DNA of 43,335 nucleotides, from assembly GCA_016930645.1 (NCBI GenBank), contig JAFGGH010000071.1:1-43335 (forward strand), given 5' to 3'. The notes under the pieces are model-generated. The model was given only the letters and a program-made list of their open reading frames with translations, searched no databases and was not told where the DNA came from. Position 1 is the first letter of the stretch, and each line of letters opens with the position of its first letter. Below are positions 34,101 through 41,523 of this stretch, one piece after another. The translations under genes were made by a program, and so were the position numbers. The stretch is from Sedimentisphaerales bacterium (GTDB lineage Bacteria; Planctomycetota; Phycisphaerae; Sedimentisphaerales; Anaerobacaceae).

Positions 34101-34851
34101 CTTCAATGTGCCCACTTGGCCACAACATGTAGTCATGTTTTTTCGATTTTACAAAAAGGCTGTCGTAAAATGTGGAAGTCAAAATGTTATTCATTATTGT
34201 TTCAGGATTGGTTAGTGGGCCAGTTTTAAAAGGCGGCATATCCTTAAAATACTTCTTGGATTTATTTTGAATGATAAAGCAAGTCGACAAGCTATTGTAA
34301 TACGATTCCGATGGAACATAAAACTTATCTGATTGCTGCTTTGATTCTTTATTAGCAAATATCTTTTTTAGAAGTAAGGTTTGAAATTCAAGGCTGATTT
34401 TTAAATACATTCTGATAGATTCAGTTTCTTTTGAAGTTGTACCTGATCTACAATAAAAATCACTAAATGTTTTCAAATACTCATGTGGACGCTCATATGT
34501 ACCGTAGAAATAATAATATCTGTTTTGTTCCCAGAAAAAAGGAATTAAGTCTAATTGGTTGAAGGGATTGAAGTCCTCAAGTGATATAAAATATGGATTT
34601 GTAAGCTCCCAGTAAGAATTAACCAAAGAACAACATTCATTTCGTCCAAATTTCTGGCCTTTAAAATCTTCTGATGGTATTGATAACAATAATCCAAGTA
34701 AGAGGTCTATTCTTAATCCATAATTTTGATTGCTGGGGTGAATTGAAACTACAGAAAGCCAGAGGTATAAGTCATCAAAATTGTATTTCTTTAGTTCTTG
34801 TATTATTTCTACTGCATTCAATGCTTTTTTCTCAATAGTTTCAAATGTCAT
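31120..34851 (-). CDS. Large hypothetical protein with C-terminal PD-(D/E)XK-like motif
   Basis: I do not recognise this 1243-residue soluble protein. The first ~1090 residues are Leu/Tyr/Lys-rich, mostly helical, with no signal peptide, membrane segment or P-loop that I can see. Near residues 1128-1155 it reads 'PDCGEIDLLVINRKTKTINV' followed by 'MDVKNR'. That is an acidic residue, a hydrophobic strand, and a D-x-K pair, as in PD-(D/E)XK nucleases of restriction and NERD-like families. The gene is strongly AT-rich compared with trp genes and lies convergent to trpA between inverted 'cacaga/ctctgtg' flanks, so it is likely acquired. TATAAT lies just upstream of the ATG, hinting at a leaderless message. 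A defence role is speculative. Confidence 0.7.
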   Translation of the reverse strand: MTFETIEKKALNAVEIIQELKKYNFDDLYLWLSVVSIHPSNQNYGLRIDLLLGLLLSIPSEDFKGQKFGRNECCSLVNSYWELTNPYFISLEDFNPFNQLDLIPFFWEQNRYYYFYGTYERPHEYLKTFSDFYCRSGTTSKETESIRMYLKISLEFQTLLLKKIFANKESKQQSDKFYVPSESYYNSLSTCFIIQNKSKKYFKDMPPFKTGPLTNPETIMNNILTSTFYDSLFVKSKKHDYMLWPSGHIEALYRISKDIVDRIPEEEILLKSKQNKLRRICSQFFTIKAIIDGVYATEKSNMVEDFDVVSVVDGSKIILFKIVKTDDESGFLNEVNICKQKVNGICEAISKCDIIGIRYVTSPSKIYGIPSKEVELFTIFVYQRDTLADFALKIGRGDLSETDKIIELKDIEQLFNLLSGPLSFIKFIRNDNELISKVSCLSVDFLDRVIYYIDNKESYLSQGLLPNFILFQPHSWSDYYTNHLHEKYKDNIYELLNRNGLDTFNKIKSLGDNRYGCMDSAYLDCGHVVKLDGDKLIFISLPPQGFFCESFEIQTAEFITDLYSYYISKLEESLREFLKENRIILPQFSLIIVLPKSYVKRKNIGYIMNDRSLFNDEPLAIRTGKVKNESGLRTIVVYDYNKLEDLFAPSDSSGERLFVSKYLKSLLLYYCKTLSLPELEKFAKNYVEQNILKHRKGFAFESQRVSNPKLDSYRNYDKIQDVDISKLNQEVAQYLSKSNVKTGKYENEDALKLLSLIYDFLEKHIEDELAKYSKSLLLHAYQQLEYALGEEYKLLHRAGFDSTKFVEYDVVDRILEERYENHKSIIAIKFIISSILKINLRGDNIINQEKWNYIHALSSIIQTISIMYECIKYSVIPHYISINERYEFDIVSEQETVDFAKFRYAETEEKIQSRKFQVLKEKNIGSVKEKHEDNKSYYEKLEKYFLKRYGFRFNDMLTVLVALSHCGIKCNGFEPLNIVKEKEMYAYLNKEIIDCPNEKELKKIIAFLSLDFDTYKGKRFFMYHLFKSENRFNLRPIISLGQGEYCFGNQMCDTSALIWGGSVGSGNYVNDCDSELNLILESYRRLLDNQLEKDAEKKCVEILGKENVESRILNFKRLSKIFPKRPDCGEIDLLVINRKTKTINVMDVKNRIRSFRPYDIAMEVNLFLTGKKSYLAKLIKKEKFIKENIKQVLEHFNIKESEGWKTKSAFIVSQIYPMSYYKKKAVDFVILEKIQEYLVHDID

Positions 34852-34917
34852 TATGTATATTATACTTCATGTAATAATAGTTTCCTATATGTTTACTTCC
34901 AAAACTATAGACTTTAA

Positions 34918-35000
34918 TCTCTCCGTTACCTCAGTGTTCTCAGCGGTAAAAAATAATTCGTAAAATTTGTGGAAATTTGTGGCTAAAATTTCCGTGTCTG
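34918..35000. repeat. ctctgtg-class repeat upstream of the large gene (right flank)
   Basis: Degenerate units 'CTCCGTTACCTCAGTGTTCTCAG' and 'TTTGTGGAAATTTGTGGCTAAA' in the 'ctctgtg' orientation. They mirror the opposite-orientation repeat at 31079-31100. Confidence 0.5.
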
Positions 35001-35057
35001 TCAGTTAACTGTCAGTGTCAGTCTGTCGAATTTTTTGTAAAAATTCAAAAAATTCTC

Positions 35058-35112
35058 TTGACAAATGTTTGATAATATGTTATATTACACAATAGTTCAC
35101 AATACAGTGAAC
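35058..35112 (+). promoter_or_regulatory. Consensus sigma70 promoter with operator-like inverted repeat
   Basis: Perfect TTGACA (35058-35063), a 17-bp spacer, and TATATT (35081-35086). The predicted start is about 35093. A perfect inverted repeat GTTCAC-N6-GTGAAC (35095-35112) lies at about +3 to +20, a position where a bound repressor would block transcription. No protein gene follows on this strand before repeats and the antisense regulator. Confidence 0.6.
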
Positions 35113-35420
35113 AGTAAGCGTCATTTTTAACGTAAAAATAGACATTCTAAATTAACCAATATCTCCGTAACTCCATGTTATATACAATCTTAGCAATCCT
35201 GTTTAGCAAAGGCTTTGGCAAAAGTCCCTTAGGGACCGTGGACGAACAGAACTGGTTGGAAAAAGCTTGCTTTTGGAAAACCGGTTTTGTGAGTACACAT
35301 AGGTTCGTCCCAACGAACCGCCAAAGTTACTCCGTGTCCTCTGCGAGCTCTGTGGTTAAATTATTCGTGGCTAATTTGTTCTACATTTGTAGAGGAGTCT
35401 CTACAAATCACACCTTTTTT
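35093..35420 (+). ncRNA. Candidate structured non-coding RNA (~325 nt)
   Basis: Downstream of the consensus promoter lies a nested three-tier stem: GGACGAAC (35240-35247)/GTTCGTCC (35303-35310), AACTGGTT (35250-35257)/AACCGGTT (35279-35286), and AAAAGC (35261-35266)/GCTTTT (35269-35274). GGTTCG (35302-35307) can alternatively pair with CGAACC (35314-35319). A perfect 10-bp hairpin at 35385-35408, followed by CACACC and seven T, would end the RNA. Part of the interval is ctctgtg-type repeat, so this is a hypothesis. It fills an otherwise gene-less stretch. Confidence 0.3.
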
Positions 35421-35594
35421 TACAAAACAAAGCCAATTTCCCTCGTATTTAGCTCAAAAACGAGGATTTGGAAGAAAAACAAAGCCAAACAAAGCCAATT
35501 CAAAGCCAATTTTTGGCCTAAAATTGGCTTCTGTAGAAAAACGAACCCAATTTTTACCCGCCTTTTACCCGCCTTGGGCGGGCAGGCGGCGGTT
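35328..35594. repeat. ctctgtg repeat and 'acaaagccaa'/'KTNPI'-type repeat region
   Basis: ACTCCGTGTCCTCTGCGAGCTCTGTGG (35329-35355) is a ctctgtg-class unit. From about 35420 to 35550 there are repeated ACAAAGCCAA units and an AAGCCAATTTT/AAAATTGGCTT inverted repeat, then duplicated ACCCGCCTT units and a CCCGCC/GGCGGG hairpin (35568-35582). Translated, this gives the 'KTNPI / NKAKQSQF' junk seen widely in planctomycete drafts. It has no coding value. Confidence 0.6.
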
Positions 35595-36653
35595 TTATGC
35601 ATCTTCGCGGATTTCTTTGACGGATATGTTCAGCTTTTCTATCAGGCGGTTCAGGCTGCGTCTTTCAATGCCGAGAATTTTTGCCGCTGCGATTTTACGG
35701 CCCTGGGTATATTCGAGTGTGCGTGTAACAATACGCCGCTTGACATCGTCAAGAGTCGGAAGCTCATGTTGCGGATACTGCCTCGAGTCGGCGATAATAA
35801 GTTCCATCGGCAGAACGGCAGGCTTAATCACATCACTGAAACTCAGAACATAACCCCTTTCCATAGCATTGGAAAGCTCGCGTACATTGCCAGGCCAGTG
35901 ATACTTGAGCAGCAGCTCCTTTGCCGAATCGCTTAGCTGCTTGGGCGGCTCATTGTAAAATTCGGCCTGGTTATTCAAAAAATATTCGGCCAAAAGAAGA
36001 ATGTCTTCCCGACGCTCGCGAAGAGGCGGCACTTCGAGATTGACCACATTGAGTCGATAGAACAGGTCGGCCCTGAAGGCCTTTTCCTTAACAAGCTCTC
36101 TGAGGTCACGGTTGGTTGCGCAAATAACACGAATGTCAATGCTGTACGATTTGGTCGAGCCGATAGGAGTTACTTTGTTTTCCTGGAGGACGCGGAGAAG
36201 TTTGGCCTGAAGCTCCAGCGGAATTTCGCTGATTTCATCGAGGAATATTGTGCCGCCGTCCGCAGCGCGGAAAAAACCGAGTGTGCTGTCAATCGCTCCG
36301 GTAAATGCCCCCCTTGTATGACCGAACAACTGGCTCTCGAATAACTGTCCCGTCAAAGTAGTGCAGTCAACCGGGACAAAAACTTTATCAGCCCGCTTGC
36401 TTGTCAGGTGTATTTGCCGAGCGGCCATTTCTTTTCCAACGCCCGTCTCACCCGTGATAATAACAGGGCACCTGCGGACAGCGATGGCTTCTATCATATC
36501 GATTATGGAATTGAATGCGTTGCTGTTGCCGATAAAACGCTGACTCAGACCATCACTGAGCACTGGTCTTACGGAACGCTCCTTACCCGCAGAAGGTGTT
36601 GCGTCACCCCGTGCAATTCCCCGTTTTGCTTCGAAATCTTCTCGCATTGTCAT
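35595..36653 (-). CDS. Sigma54-dependent transcriptional activator (AAA+ with Fis-type HTH)
   Basis: This 352-residue cytoplasmic ATPase remodels RNA polymerase-sigma54 to open promoters. Seen: a short N-terminal tail without a receiver, PAS or GAF domain; the AAA+ domain (about 38-270) with Walker A GETGVGKE (about 68), the sigma54-contacting loop GAFTGA (about 114), Walker B 'GGTIFLDEI' and the arginine-finger region 'FRADLFYRLNVV'; and a C-terminal Fis-type HTH (about 310-348, 'GRKIAAAKILGIERRSLNRLIEKL'). The lack of a sensor domain means its activity must be controlled by abundance or a partner, as in PspF. ATG 36653 or 36647 may be used. It lies downstream of recG on the same strand, 427 bp away. 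Confidence 0.92.
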   Translation of the reverse strand: MTMREDFEAKRGIARGDATPSAGKERSVRPVLSDGLSQRFIGNSNAFNSIIDMIEAIAVRRCPVIITGETGVGKEMAARQIHLTSKRADKVFVPVDCTTLTGQLFESQLFGHTRGAFTGAIDSTLGFFRAADGGTIFLDEISEIPLELQAKLLRVLQENKVTPIGSTKSYSIDIRVICATNRDLRELVKEKAFRADLFYRLNVVNLEVPPLRERREDILLLAEYFLNNQAEFYNEPPKQLSDSAKELLLKYHWPGNVRELSNAMERGYVLSFSDVIKPAVLPMELIIADSRQYPQHELPTLDDVKRRIVTRTLEYTQGRKIAAAKILGIERRSLNRLIEKLNISVKEIREDA

Positions 36654-37080
36654 TCTTCTTCGCTGGGTAGCTGTCTACATACGGACTCCGTACCCTAACT
36701 TCTTGAGTGGGAACTCTCTCCGTTAAAATAGCACAACTCTCGGTCACCCACTCCTCTTCTTATGGATTAGTTTAAAAATAAAATCCCGAAATTTCAAGAA
36801 AAATTTTCAAAAAAACCGCTGATTTTCTCTAAATCCCCATAATTATCGGATTATAAAAATATTCGGCAATTGGCGCAATTAGGGCAAGTTACGCCAAAAG
36901 GACTATATACCAGCCTTAAAAACCTGTTATTTGCGGGTATTTGCTTAAAAACGCAGCGAAAAATCAGTAAATTCCCTTACGTCATAAGATTAGCAGGAAA
37001 CTTGGATTTTGGGGGATGGAGCGAAGAAAAATTACACAAATTTTGTGAAATTTATTCAATTCAATGCTTATTTTTCATTC
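36654..37080. other. Intergenic region between recG and the sigma54 activator
   Basis: No supportable gene in these 427 bp; the central part is AT-rich. A partial sigma54-like match (TGGCGC-N7-GGGC, 36871-36885, plus strand) has the right GG-GC spacing but a poor -12 element and no gene downstream. I see no clear hairpin terminator for recG. Confidence 0.35.
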
Positions 37081-39171
37081 TTATGCGATATCGACCAGGC
37101 CTAAAGTATCGCCGAATTTGCCAAGCAGGGCTTTGCGTATGTTCTTATTGTTCGCGTTTTGCAGCATCGGGTCGGAATTGACAAGGTCAAAGGCGTTTTT
37201 GCGGGCGAGGACAAGCAAATCATAATCATCGATAATATTTGCGATTTTCAAATCGGGCAGGCCGTGCTGTCGGGTACTGAATAGTTCGCCGGGGCCGCGT
37301 AATCTCAAATCGTGCTCCGCGATTTCAAAACCATCGTTGCTTCGAATCATTATTTCAAGTCTGCTTTTTGCTGTTTCGTTTTCTGTTTCGGCAAAGAGCA
37401 GGCAGTAAGATTTGGCCTGTCCTCTGCCGATTCGGCCTCTGAGCTGATGGAGCTGGGCAAGGCCGAATCGATCGGCGCCTTCGATAACCATAATCGTCGC
37501 GTTCGGGACATCGACACCGACTTCGATGACGATGGTCGAGACGAGGACATCGATTCGGCCTTTGCGGAATTCGTCCATAATTTTCTGTTTATCCGCCGAC
37601 TTCATTCTGCCGTGCAGGAGTTCAACCTTGAATTCCGCAAAGATATTTTTGCTTAAGATTTTCCATTCATCTGTTGCCGCTTTGACCTGGCCGTTTTCGG
37701 TGTCGGTTGTACTTGCGATTCGAGGATAGACGAAATAAGCCTGCCTTTTGGCTTTGAGTCTCTGGCGGATAAAGTCGTAAGCCTTTTGCCGGTCTTTTTT
37801 ATCGACCCAGCGGGTGATTACCGAGCCTCTGCCTGGCGGAGAATGTTTGATTATCGAGACATCCAAATCGCCGAATGCCGTCATTGCCAAAGTTCGTGGA
37901 ATAGGAGTTGCGGTCATTACGAGGCAATGCGGGGTGTGCTCCTTCCTTAGCTCGGCCCTTTGGTGGACGCCGAATTTGTGCTGCTCATCGATGATTACCA
38001 GCCCGAGAGATTTGAATTTGATGTCCTTTTGCAATAGCGCGACGGTTCCTACGACAATATCAAGCCGGCCTGATTTGATTTCCTTCAGCAATTGTTTTCT
38101 TTTAGTGCCGGTTATGCCGCCGGTAACGAGCGCTCTTTTTACCTTGCTGTCTTTGAGGTACCTTTCGATTTTCATAAAGTGCTGACAAGCGAGTATCTCG
38201 GTCGGTGCCATAATCGCAACCTGTTGTTTATTCGCGACCGCGAGAAGCGCGGCATACAGGGCGACAACAGTTTTGCCCGAGCCGACATCTCCCTGCAAGA
38301 GCCGGTTCATCGGTTTAGAGCTTGCCATGTCGTTCGTGATTTCCTCGATTGCCTTGTCCTGGTCTTCGGTCAATAAAAACGGAAACCGCTTTCGGATTCG
38401 ATGGTCGATTTTTTCGGAATTCGGCATCGGCTCCGACTGCGTCAAGTGCTGTGTGCGGTAGCGTCTCAAAGCCAGTCCGAGCTGCATTAAAAAAAGCTCA
38501 TCGTACTTCAGGCGGCGTTTTGCTTTTTTGAGCTTTTCCTCGTCAGGCGGATTATGTATCCATTCGAACGCATCGCTGCGCTTGATGAGGAGACTTTGTT
38601 TTCGGTAATTGCCATCGTAGAATTCATCTACGAGCTGCGGGACATTCTCTAAAAGCGGCTTGATTATTTTTTTGATTTGTCCGCTGGATAAACCGGCTTT
38701 GGCAGGATATATCCCGCCGCTGAAATACTCCACCGCATCTGCGACTTTATCTTCGATAACGGTAAATTTCGGATTGGTCATCTGGAGCTGATGCTTGTAA
38801 AGCGTAACTTTGCCGGTAGCCATTATTGTCTGGCCGACCTGCAATTTGTCTCGGAGGTATCCGCCGTGGAACCAGATAACCCGGCATCTGCCGGTACGGT
38901 CGGCGATGACAGCCTCGAAAATCGGTATCTTCCTGAACTGCTGATAGTCGGTCGATTCGACAAGTCCGATGACAGCTGAATCATGGTTGGGTTTCAGGTT
39001 CGCAATTTTTTGAAGTTCAGGTACGAAGTTATAATCCCTCGGATAATATTCGAGCAGGTCGCCTGCGGTATTGACGTCAAGCTGGGCGAAGATCTGCGCA
39101 CGTTTCGGTCCGACTCCTTTCAAGTACTGAACCGGCATATCCAGGCTGAAATTATTTTGAGATTCATTCAT
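37081..39171 (-). CDS. recG: ATP-dependent DNA helicase RecG
   Basis: This 696-residue helicase rescues stalled replication forks and processes branched DNA. Seen: an N-terminal wedge/OB region starting '[16 protein letters not shown]' and 'YYPRDYNF'; Walker A '[14 protein letters not shown]' (about 294-300); motif II '[10 protein letters not shown]' (about 394); '[13 protein letters not shown]'; and the C-terminal helicase region '[17 protein letters not shown]', '[13 protein letters not shown]' and '[12 protein letters not shown]'. Length is as expected. It starts 6 bp after the pcm stop, so the two are probably co-transcribed. Confidence 0.96.
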   Translation of the reverse strand: MNESQNNFSLDMPVQYLKGVGPKRAQIFAQLDVNTAGDLLEYYPRDYNFVPELQKIANLKPNHDSAVIGLVESTDYQQFRKIPIFEAVIADRTGRCRVIWFHGGYLRDKLQVGQTIMATGKVTLYKHQLQMTNPKFTVIEDKVADAVEYFSGGIYPAKAGLSSGQIKKIIKPLLENVPQLVDEFYDGNYRKQSLLIKRSDAFEWIHNPPDEEKLKKAKRRLKYDELFLMQLGLALRRYRTQHLTQSEPMPNSEKIDHRIRKRFPFLLTEDQDKAIEEITNDMASSKPMNRLLQGDVGSGKTVVALYAALLAVANKQQVAIMAPTEILACQHFMKIERYLKDSKVKRALVTGGITGTKRKQLLKEIKSGRLDIVVGTVALLQKDIKFKSLGLVIIDEQHKFGVHQRAELRKEHTPHCLVMTATPIPRTLAMTAFGDLDVSIIKHSPPGRGSVITRWVDKKDRQKAYDFIRQRLKAKRQAYFVYPRIASTTDTENGQVKAATDEWKILSKNIFAEFKVELLHGRMKSADKQKIMDEFRKGRIDVLVSTIVIEVGVDVPNATIMVIEGADRFGLAQLHQLRGRIGRGQAKSYCLLFAETENETAKSRLEIMIRSNDGFEIAEHDLRLRGPGELFSTRQHGLPDLKIANIIDDYDLLVLARKNAFDLVNSDPMLQNANNKNIRKALLGKFGDTLGLVDIA

Positions 39172-39177
39172 AGATAA

Positions 39178-39849
39178 TTATTCATTGAAGCCGTGGCGGC
39201 CTATGAGTCTTACAAAGCGAACATCGCAAATGAACCGTTCTGCAATTTTATCATTTTTCTTTTCGAGGGCAACCAGCCTTTGTACACCTGTTGGGCCGAC
39301 AGGGGCTACCATAATTCCGCCGTCGGCAAGCTGGTCTATAAGAGATTGGGGGATAGTCGGCAATGCTGCGGTTACTAAAATTTTGTCGAAAGTACTGTCC
39401 TGCGCCCAGCCGCAGCTTCCGTCACCTGTACGAAACTCGACATTTATAATTCCAAGCTCGCCCAATATCTTCTGTGCTGCTTGTGACAGTTCTTCAAAAC
39501 GTTCGACGGTATAAACATATTTGGCGAGCTTGCAGAGTATCGCAGTTTGATAGCCGCTGCCGGTTCCTATTTCCAGGACTTCGCAGTCTGGTGTGATTTT
39601 CAGCTCTTCGGTCATCAGCGCGACTATATAAGGCTGGGAAATAGTCTGGCCGCAGTCAATCGGCAGCGGGCCGTCGGAATAGGCCTGGCCGAGGTGACTA
39701 TTGCCGACGAAAAGCTCTCTGGGAATTTCGGTCATAGCTTTCAAGAGGCGAGGGTCTTTTATACCTCGGCCTTTGAGGTCTCTTTCAAGCATCTGCCGCA
39801 TCTGTAGTGTAAAATCCTGATTCATAACAAAAAAATGATAAAATCCCAT
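39178..39849 (-). CDS. pcm: Protein-L-isoaspartate O-methyltransferase
   Basis: This 223-residue SAM-dependent enzyme methylates isoaspartyl residues in damaged proteins. Seen: 'GIKDPRLLKAMTEIPRELFV', 'IDCGQTISQPYIVALMTEEL' (substrate loop), SAM-binding motif I 'VLEIGTGSGYQTAIL' (about 87-101), 'VYTVERFEEL', and the C-terminal 'FVRLIGRHGF'. The first ATG at 39849 has AAGAGA upstream; the internal ATG at 39825 (MNQDFT) has no such site. recG follows. A candidate small RNA gene diverges from its upstream region. Confidence 0.94.
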   Translation of the reverse strand: MGFYHFFVMNQDFTLQMRQMLERDLKGRGIKDPRLLKAMTEIPRELFVGNSHLGQAYSDGPLPIDCGQTISQPYIVALMTEELKITPDCEVLEIGTGSGYQTAILCKLAKYVYTVERFEELSQAAQKILGELGIINVEFRTGDGSCGWAQDSTFDKILVTAALPTIPQSLIDQLADGGIMVAPVGPTGVQRLVALEKKNDKIAERFICDVRFVRLIGRHGFNE

Positions 39850-39857
39850 AAATTCTC

Positions 39858-39886
39858 TTGACTGAGGGCTTATCTTGTACGATAAT
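39858..39886 (+). promoter_or_regulatory. sigma70-type promoter of candidate small RNA
   Basis: TTGACT (39858-39863), a 17-bp spacer, and GATAAT (39881-39886) on the plus strand. The predicted start is about 39891-39893, at the first base pairs of a structured element that ends in a T-tract. Confidence 0.6.
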
Positions 39887-39890
39887 ATAT

Positions 39891-39953
39891 ATAGCGACTG
39901 TAAGTGGCCGCCTGTGTGGCGACCTTCCCTTTTGGGGCAGCCGCTATTTTTTT
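39891..39953 (+). ncRNA. Candidate ~60-nt structured small RNA with its own promoter and terminator
   Basis: The predicted transcript folds into a three-way junction. The outer stem ATAGCG (39891-39896)/CGCTAT (39942-39947) is extended by CTG/CAG across one mismatch. The first arm is CGCC-TGTGT-GGCG (39909-39921), flanked by GG/CC; the second arm is CCC-TTTT-GGG (39927-39936). Seven T follow the outer stem (39947-39953). A 17-bp-spaced promoter lies directly upstream. It lies between the starts of pcm and the end of the DUF3800 gene, whose stop codon overlaps the T-tract. I do not recognise a known RNA family. Confidence 0.5.
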
Positions 39954-40725
39954 ATTTAGCCCAGTTATTTTTCACCCATTCCAGAACGTCAGAAGTCCTT
40001 GAGCCTGTACCTGTTGTAGTCAATTTTTCAACTATTTCAAATGTTTGTGCATCATATTTGCTGACTCTGAAGCCCAGTTTATACTCTTCATACTTGCGTA
40101 TGTAATAGGCGGCAATATCCACCAACTGAAGCGCGAAGCTTTTTTGTGAGTCAACAAAGAAACCTTTTTCTATAATTCTTTCAGTCTTGAGTATCGATGC
40201 TCTATCCAAACGGAGTGTCTTCAGCGATCGTTCTGCCGCATCATAGTTTTCCTTTTGCTCGTCGAAAATCAACATTCCGAGTTTGTCCGAGCCTTGGCTT
40301 TTTATATAATGGTCAACCTCCATACAAACAAAGGGCAAGGCCATTATATAAGGATTGACCTTAATGCCGGGTCCATAGTGGAATTCACAAAACTCACTGA
40401 ATTTAAATTTTATAATTCTTCTGTATATAACAGGGATATTATTAGCATAAAGAAGATTCAACATCTCATCTCTGAAAGAAAGTTGCTCTTCAAAGCAAAG
40501 TTTTGAAAAGAGGCCCCGCCCACTTTTTAGCTCTTTTGCCTGAACATGAAACGGGTCTGGAAGAGGCCGACCGAAATATCTAACTGCGATTTCGAGAAAT
40601 TCTTTTTCCAGTGAAAACCATTTTAACTGGTCAACGATAATTGCTGCCATGATGAAGACAGGTTGTTCAGTATCCTTGAGATTTAATCCTGTGTTCCCGG
40701 ACTCGTCAATATAGACTAAATACAT
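39952..40725 (-). CDS. DUF3800 family protein
   Basis: The 257-residue protein begins MYLVYIDESGNTG, the DUF3800 signature with paired acidic residues, and has 'GMLIFDEQKENYD' (about 165-177) and 'FALQLVDIAAYYIRKYEEY' (about 205-223). The acidic residues D/E in these motifs suggest a metal-dependent RNase H-like nuclease fold. DUF3800 proteins are common in mobile and defence-associated contexts, but no partner is visible here. The ATG at 40725 is preferred; the frame reaches a TTG at 40764. The gene is AT-rich compared with recG and nadB, so it may be horizontally acquired. Confidence 0.88.
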   Translation of the reverse strand: MYLVYIDESGNTGLNLKDTEQPVFIMAAIIVDQLKWFSLEKEFLEIAVRYFGRPLPDPFHVQAKELKSGRGLFSKLCFEEQLSFRDEMLNLLYANNIPVIYRRIIKFKFSEFCEFHYGPGIKVNPYIMALPFVCMEVDHYIKSQGSDKLGMLIFDEQKENYDAAERSLKTLRLDRASILKTERIIEKGFFVDSQKSFALQLVDIAAYYIRKYEEYKLGFRVSKYDAQTFEIVEKLTTTGTGSRTSDVLEWVKNNWAK

Positions 40726-40904
40726 GCTCTTTGCTTTAAGTTTAATATATGTTTTCTTATACAAATATTATGACTATAATCACTCTTTAGCGGCGGATTT
40801 GCAAAGGAATTTTTGAGACTTTAATGTTCGTTGCTATTAGCAGGATAAATGATAAAATGTATAAGTTGCGTATTTAAAATCAACCGGATTTTAAGGAGTG
40901 AAAG

Positions 40905-41501
40905 ATGAACATTAAAAAGATTCTGTTTTATCTGCTGGCGGCTGTATTAGGCGGGTGTGTGCCTTCACTGCATCCGCTGTATTCTGACAAAGACGTCATA
41001 TTCGAGGAGAAGCTTTTAGGTCAGTGGAAAGAAGGGGATAACATCTGGACGTTCGAGAAAGGCGCAGAGCCCAATTCGTATGATTTGAGTATAATGATTG
41101 ACGAAGAAGACGGCAGGTTTAAGGCCCACCTGACAAAGATAGAAGGTAAATTATTTCTCGATTTGTTCCCGGAAGAAGCCGAAATTAACGCCAACGATTA
41201 TTACAAAATGCACATCCTGCCGGCGCACAGTTTCCTGAAAATCGAAGCGGTTGACCCTAATCTCGTAATACGGGCGATGAACCCCGACACCATGAAGGAG
41301 CTCCTTAAAAATAATCCTGACATATTGAAGCATGAGTTCATAGAAAGTGATTACCCTGTTCTTACGGCATCGACCGAGCAGCTAAGGAAGTTTATGGCAG
41401 AACACATGAAAGACGAAAAATTTTTCGGTGACCTCACTAACCTCGAAAGAATCGTTACTGCCAAGAGTGAAGATGAAAAACCGGCTGAGCCGAACAAATA
41501 A
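40905..41501 (+). CDS. Planctomycete lipoprotein of unknown function
   Basis: This 198-residue lipoprotein has signal peptide MNIKKILFYLLAAVLGGC, where GGC is the lipobox, followed by 'VPSLHPLYSDKDVIFEEKLL' and 'GQWKEGDNIWTFEKG'. Similar small lipoproteins with 'C.PSLHPLY' and 'LLG.W...D..W.F' occur in Planctomycetes. The mature part is mixed alpha/beta; the tail is charged. A strong AAGGAG lies 8 nt before the ATG. nadB follows after 22 bp, so the two may share a transcript. No enzymatic motif is seen. Confidence 0.8.
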   Translation: MNIKKILFYLLAAVLGGCVPSLHPLYSDKDVIFEEKLLGQWKEGDNIWTFEKGAEPNSYDLSIMIDEEDGRFKAHLTKIEGKLFLDLFPEEAEINANDYYKMHILPAHSFLKIEAVDPNLVIRAMNPDTMKELLKNNPDILKHEFIESDYPVLTASTEQLRKFMAEHMKDEKFFGDLTNLERIVTAKSEDEKPAEPNK

Positions 41502-41523
41502 ATTAACTAAAAGTGCTTAAATA

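Noticed and set aside
35175-35936. 253-codon plus-strand open frame
   Set aside because: Its first half translates dispersed repeats and its second half is antisense to the sigma54 activator; there is no ribosome site and no family resemblance.
36871-36885. sigma54-like TGGCGC-N7-GGGC
   Set aside because: The spacing fits, but the -12 element lacks TTGC and no plus-strand gene follows.
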